Source: Actinomycetes bacterium (GTDB taxonomy: Bacteria > Actinomycetota > Humimicrobiia > Humimicrobiales > Humimicrobiaceae). From it: DNA of 15,765 nt. The stretch covers positions 1 to 15,765 of the forward strand of contig JAUVXY010000015.1 of assembly GCA_030603375.1 (NCBI GenBank), given 5' to 3'. A program made the position numbers and the translations under genes. Below are positions 14,415 through 15,765 of the stretch, piece after piece (position 1 is the stretch's first letter; each line of letters starts with the position of its first letter). Under the pieces are notes generated by a model. That model did not search any database. It worked only from the letters and a program-made list of their open reading frames with translations, and was not told the DNA's origin.

Positions 14415-15650
14415 TTATTTTACTCTCTTGCTTGCATTCTTTTTCTCAACAAGTTCAAGGCTTGCTGTTTGATAATCTCCATCTCTGTATATTTTTATCT
14501 GAACCTCATCACCAACATTATGGCGCAAAATCCGGGCCAATAGTTCATAAGGCGTTTTTACGGCAACTCCATCAAATTCTATGATTATATCTCCTTTTTT
14601 TATTCCAGCTTTTTCTGCAGAATACCCTTTTATAACATTGTTGACATACACTCCTGCTATATCCGTCTCATTCTCCCCCATTTCAATTCCCATAAATGGT
14701 ATCCTTGCCCTGCCATACTTTATTATCTGGTCAGCTATATTAACTGATGTATCGCTTGTTATCGCAAATCCAATGCCTGCGCTTGTCCCTGATGGAGAAA
14801 ATATTAATGTGTTCATCCCTACTACCTGCCCGGACGAATTTACAAGCGGACCGCCGCTATTGCCTGGATTTATTGGCGTATCAGTTTGTATTAAGTCAAC
14901 CTGAGGCAGTATGTCCGGAGAAATTGCAATATTCCTTCCCTTTGCACTAATTATGCCCATAGTTATAGTCTGCTGCAGCCCAAACGGACTTCCAAATGCA
15001 ATGGCAATTTCGCCCACTTCCACATTATCGCTGGATGTAAAACTTGCAGCTTTTAAACCTTTTTCATCAATTTTTATAACAGCAACATCAGTGTTTTTAT
15101 CTCCTCCTATCAGTTTTGCCTGATATTGCGAACCATCGCTCAGAGTCACGAGTAGCTCTTCAGCTTCTCCAGCCACATGGTTATTTGTAATAATATAACC
15201 ATCGTTAGTATATATTACTCCTGATCCCAGGCCTTCCTCTACATGCTCTTCTCCAAAACTATCTTCCCTCTTTACCCTGACTCTTATGTTTACTACTGAA
15301 GGTTTTACCTCTTTTACTACTTCGCTTATTGATTTGCTAAACTCTTCAAGAGTTATTATCCTACCCTCTTTTTTCTCTTCCAGACCGGGGAGTTCTATAT
15401 CCTCTCCCGGCAATACTTCCTGCTCATATTCTTCTATTTCGCCTTCGCTAACTTTTTCTTCCTGTGCCTGCTGCTCTCTGTCTTCGCCCTTTAGTAAATC
15501 AGAAGGAGAGACTTTATTAATAGTAGAAATTACCCCAAGAGTGAGCATTGAACCAACAAACAAAACTAATAATGCCGCTATTATTAGTACGCACCCTTTG
15601 AGAAAAAATGGCTTAATCCCATTATCATTGTTGATGTCAAATTTATTCAT
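14415..15650 (-). CDS. HtrA/DegS-type membrane-anchored serine protease with PDZ domain
   Basis: A 411-residue S1C protease that would sit in the membrane with its catalytic domain outside and deal with misfolded or signalling proteins. One membrane segment (about 18-42) follows a short cytosolic tail. An acidic, Glu-rich linker (about 55-95) leads to the trypsin-like domain with a full triad: His158 in Thr-Asn-Asn-His-Val, Asp188 in Thr-Asp-Val-Ala and Ser265 in Gly-Asn-Ser-Gly-Gly. A single PDZ domain follows (about 318-400). Of the in-frame ATGs, the one at 15650 is chosen because GGGAGGA lies directly before it; the frame extends ten codons further to 15680 without an RBS. One PDZ and an N-terminal anchor resemble DegS or Bacillus HtrA rather than DegP. 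The ECF sigma gene is next in the operon. Confidence 0.94.
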   Translation of the reverse strand: MNKFDINNDNGIKPFFLKGCVLIIAALLVLFVGSMLTLGVISTINKVSPSDLLKGEDREQQAQEEKVSEGEIEEYEQEVLPGEDIELPGLEEKKEGRIITLEEFSKSISEVVKEVKPSVVNIRVRVKREDSFGEEHVEEGLGSGVIYTNDGYIITNNHVAGEAEELLVTLSDGSQYQAKLIGGDKNTDVAVIKIDEKGLKAASFTSSDNVEVGEIAIAFGSPFGLQQTITMGIISAKGRNIAISPDILPQVDLIQTDTPINPGNSGGPLVNSSGQVVGMNTLIFSPSGTSAGIGFAITSDTSVNIADQIIKYGRARIPFMGIEMGENETDIAGVYVNNVIKGYSAEKAGIKKGDIIIEFDGVAVKTPYELLARILRHNVGDEVQIKIYRDGDYQTASLELVEKKNASKRVK

Positions 15651-15689
15651 ATTCCTCCCGTTTTTACTTTTCAGGCACACTGCAGGTTT

Positions 15690-15765
15690 TTAAGATCTTT
15701 CTTCTTTTAACTCTTCCGCAGTAATACTCCCGGATTTTAACCTGATGGCATCCCGCTGCATCTGT
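15690..15765 (-). CDS. 3' end of an unidentified gene (partial)
   Basis: Leftward from the right edge one frame reads Gln-Met-Gln-Arg-Asp-Ala-Ile-Arg-Leu-Lys-Ser-Gly, then Ile-Thr-Ala-Glu-Glu-Leu-Lys-Glu-Glu-Arg-Ser and a TAA at 15692-15690. The composition is that of an ordinary hydrophilic protein end. It lies 39 nt before the protease start on the same strand, as an upstream operon gene would. A second open frame here has an odd composition (several Cys and Tyr) and is less likely. Too little is visible to name it. Confidence 0.45.
   Translation of the reverse strand, partial: QMQRDAIRLKSGSITAEELKEERS

Noticed and set aside
15651..15680. Longer N-terminus of the HtrA protease starting at 15680
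   Set aside because: No ribosome-binding site precedes that ATG, whereas GGGAGGA directly precedes the ATG at 15650, and the extra ten residues add nothing typical of the family.

Overview
This is an AT-rich bacterial chromosomal window with 15 protein genes, two of them cut by the window edges. I see no rRNA, tRNA, CRISPR array, insertion sequence or phage gene. The gene set points to an anaerobic or microaerophilic bacterium. It has an adenosylcobalamin-dependent (class II) ribonucleotide reductase, a two-gene SufC/SufB-type Fe-S assembly unit without SufS, SufU or SufD beside it, and a free-standing homocysteine-methyltransferase domain of the cobalamin methionine synthase type. A 31-codon bS22/AURKAIP1-COX24-type ribosomal protein and a fragment of an LpxL/PIM-type acyltransferase would fit a low-GC, deep-branching actinobacterial lineage. 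That placement is a weak inference, and a Firmicutes-like lineage is not excluded.

Layout, left to right. Plus strand, 2-3834: the 3' end of a lysophospholipid acyltransferase, a P2A-type Ca2+-transporting ATPase and a macro-domain protein, probably one transcription unit. Minus strand, 3854-6220: nrdJ, running toward the macro gene, with a small AT-rich hairpin over both stop codons. The roughly 330-bp divergent region 6221-6550 holds the nrdJ promoter. A perfect palindrome matching the NrdR box fills the spacer between its -35 and -10 elements. Plus strand, 6551-7571: the bS22-like gene and the homocysteine methyltransferase gene, 4 nt apart. Minus strand, 7574-9228: sufC then sufB; their convergent partner ends only 2 nt from the sufB stop. 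A second, related dyad lies inside the likely sufC promoter. Minus strand, 9345-13183: a LOG/TIGR00730 protein, a DUF2779 two-nuclease-domain protein and an AzgA/PbuG-type purine permease, apparently separate units. Plus strand, 13300-13521: a small membrane protein. Minus strand, 13486-15765: the end of an unidentified gene, an HtrA/DegS-type membrane protease, an ECF sigma factor and a single-span membrane protein that overlaps the sigma gene, in that transcription order.

Two points of biology stand out. The first is the regulation of the reductase, where NrdR-type repression by occlusion of the promoter spacer can be read directly from the sequence, with a similar dyad in front of the Fe-S genes. 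The second is the protease / ECF sigma / membrane protein cassette, which looks like a self-contained envelope-stress circuit with a non-standard anti-sigma candidate. The DUF2779 protein, with a Cas4-like nuclease and an exonuclease-like fold in one chain, is the least characterised large protein here.
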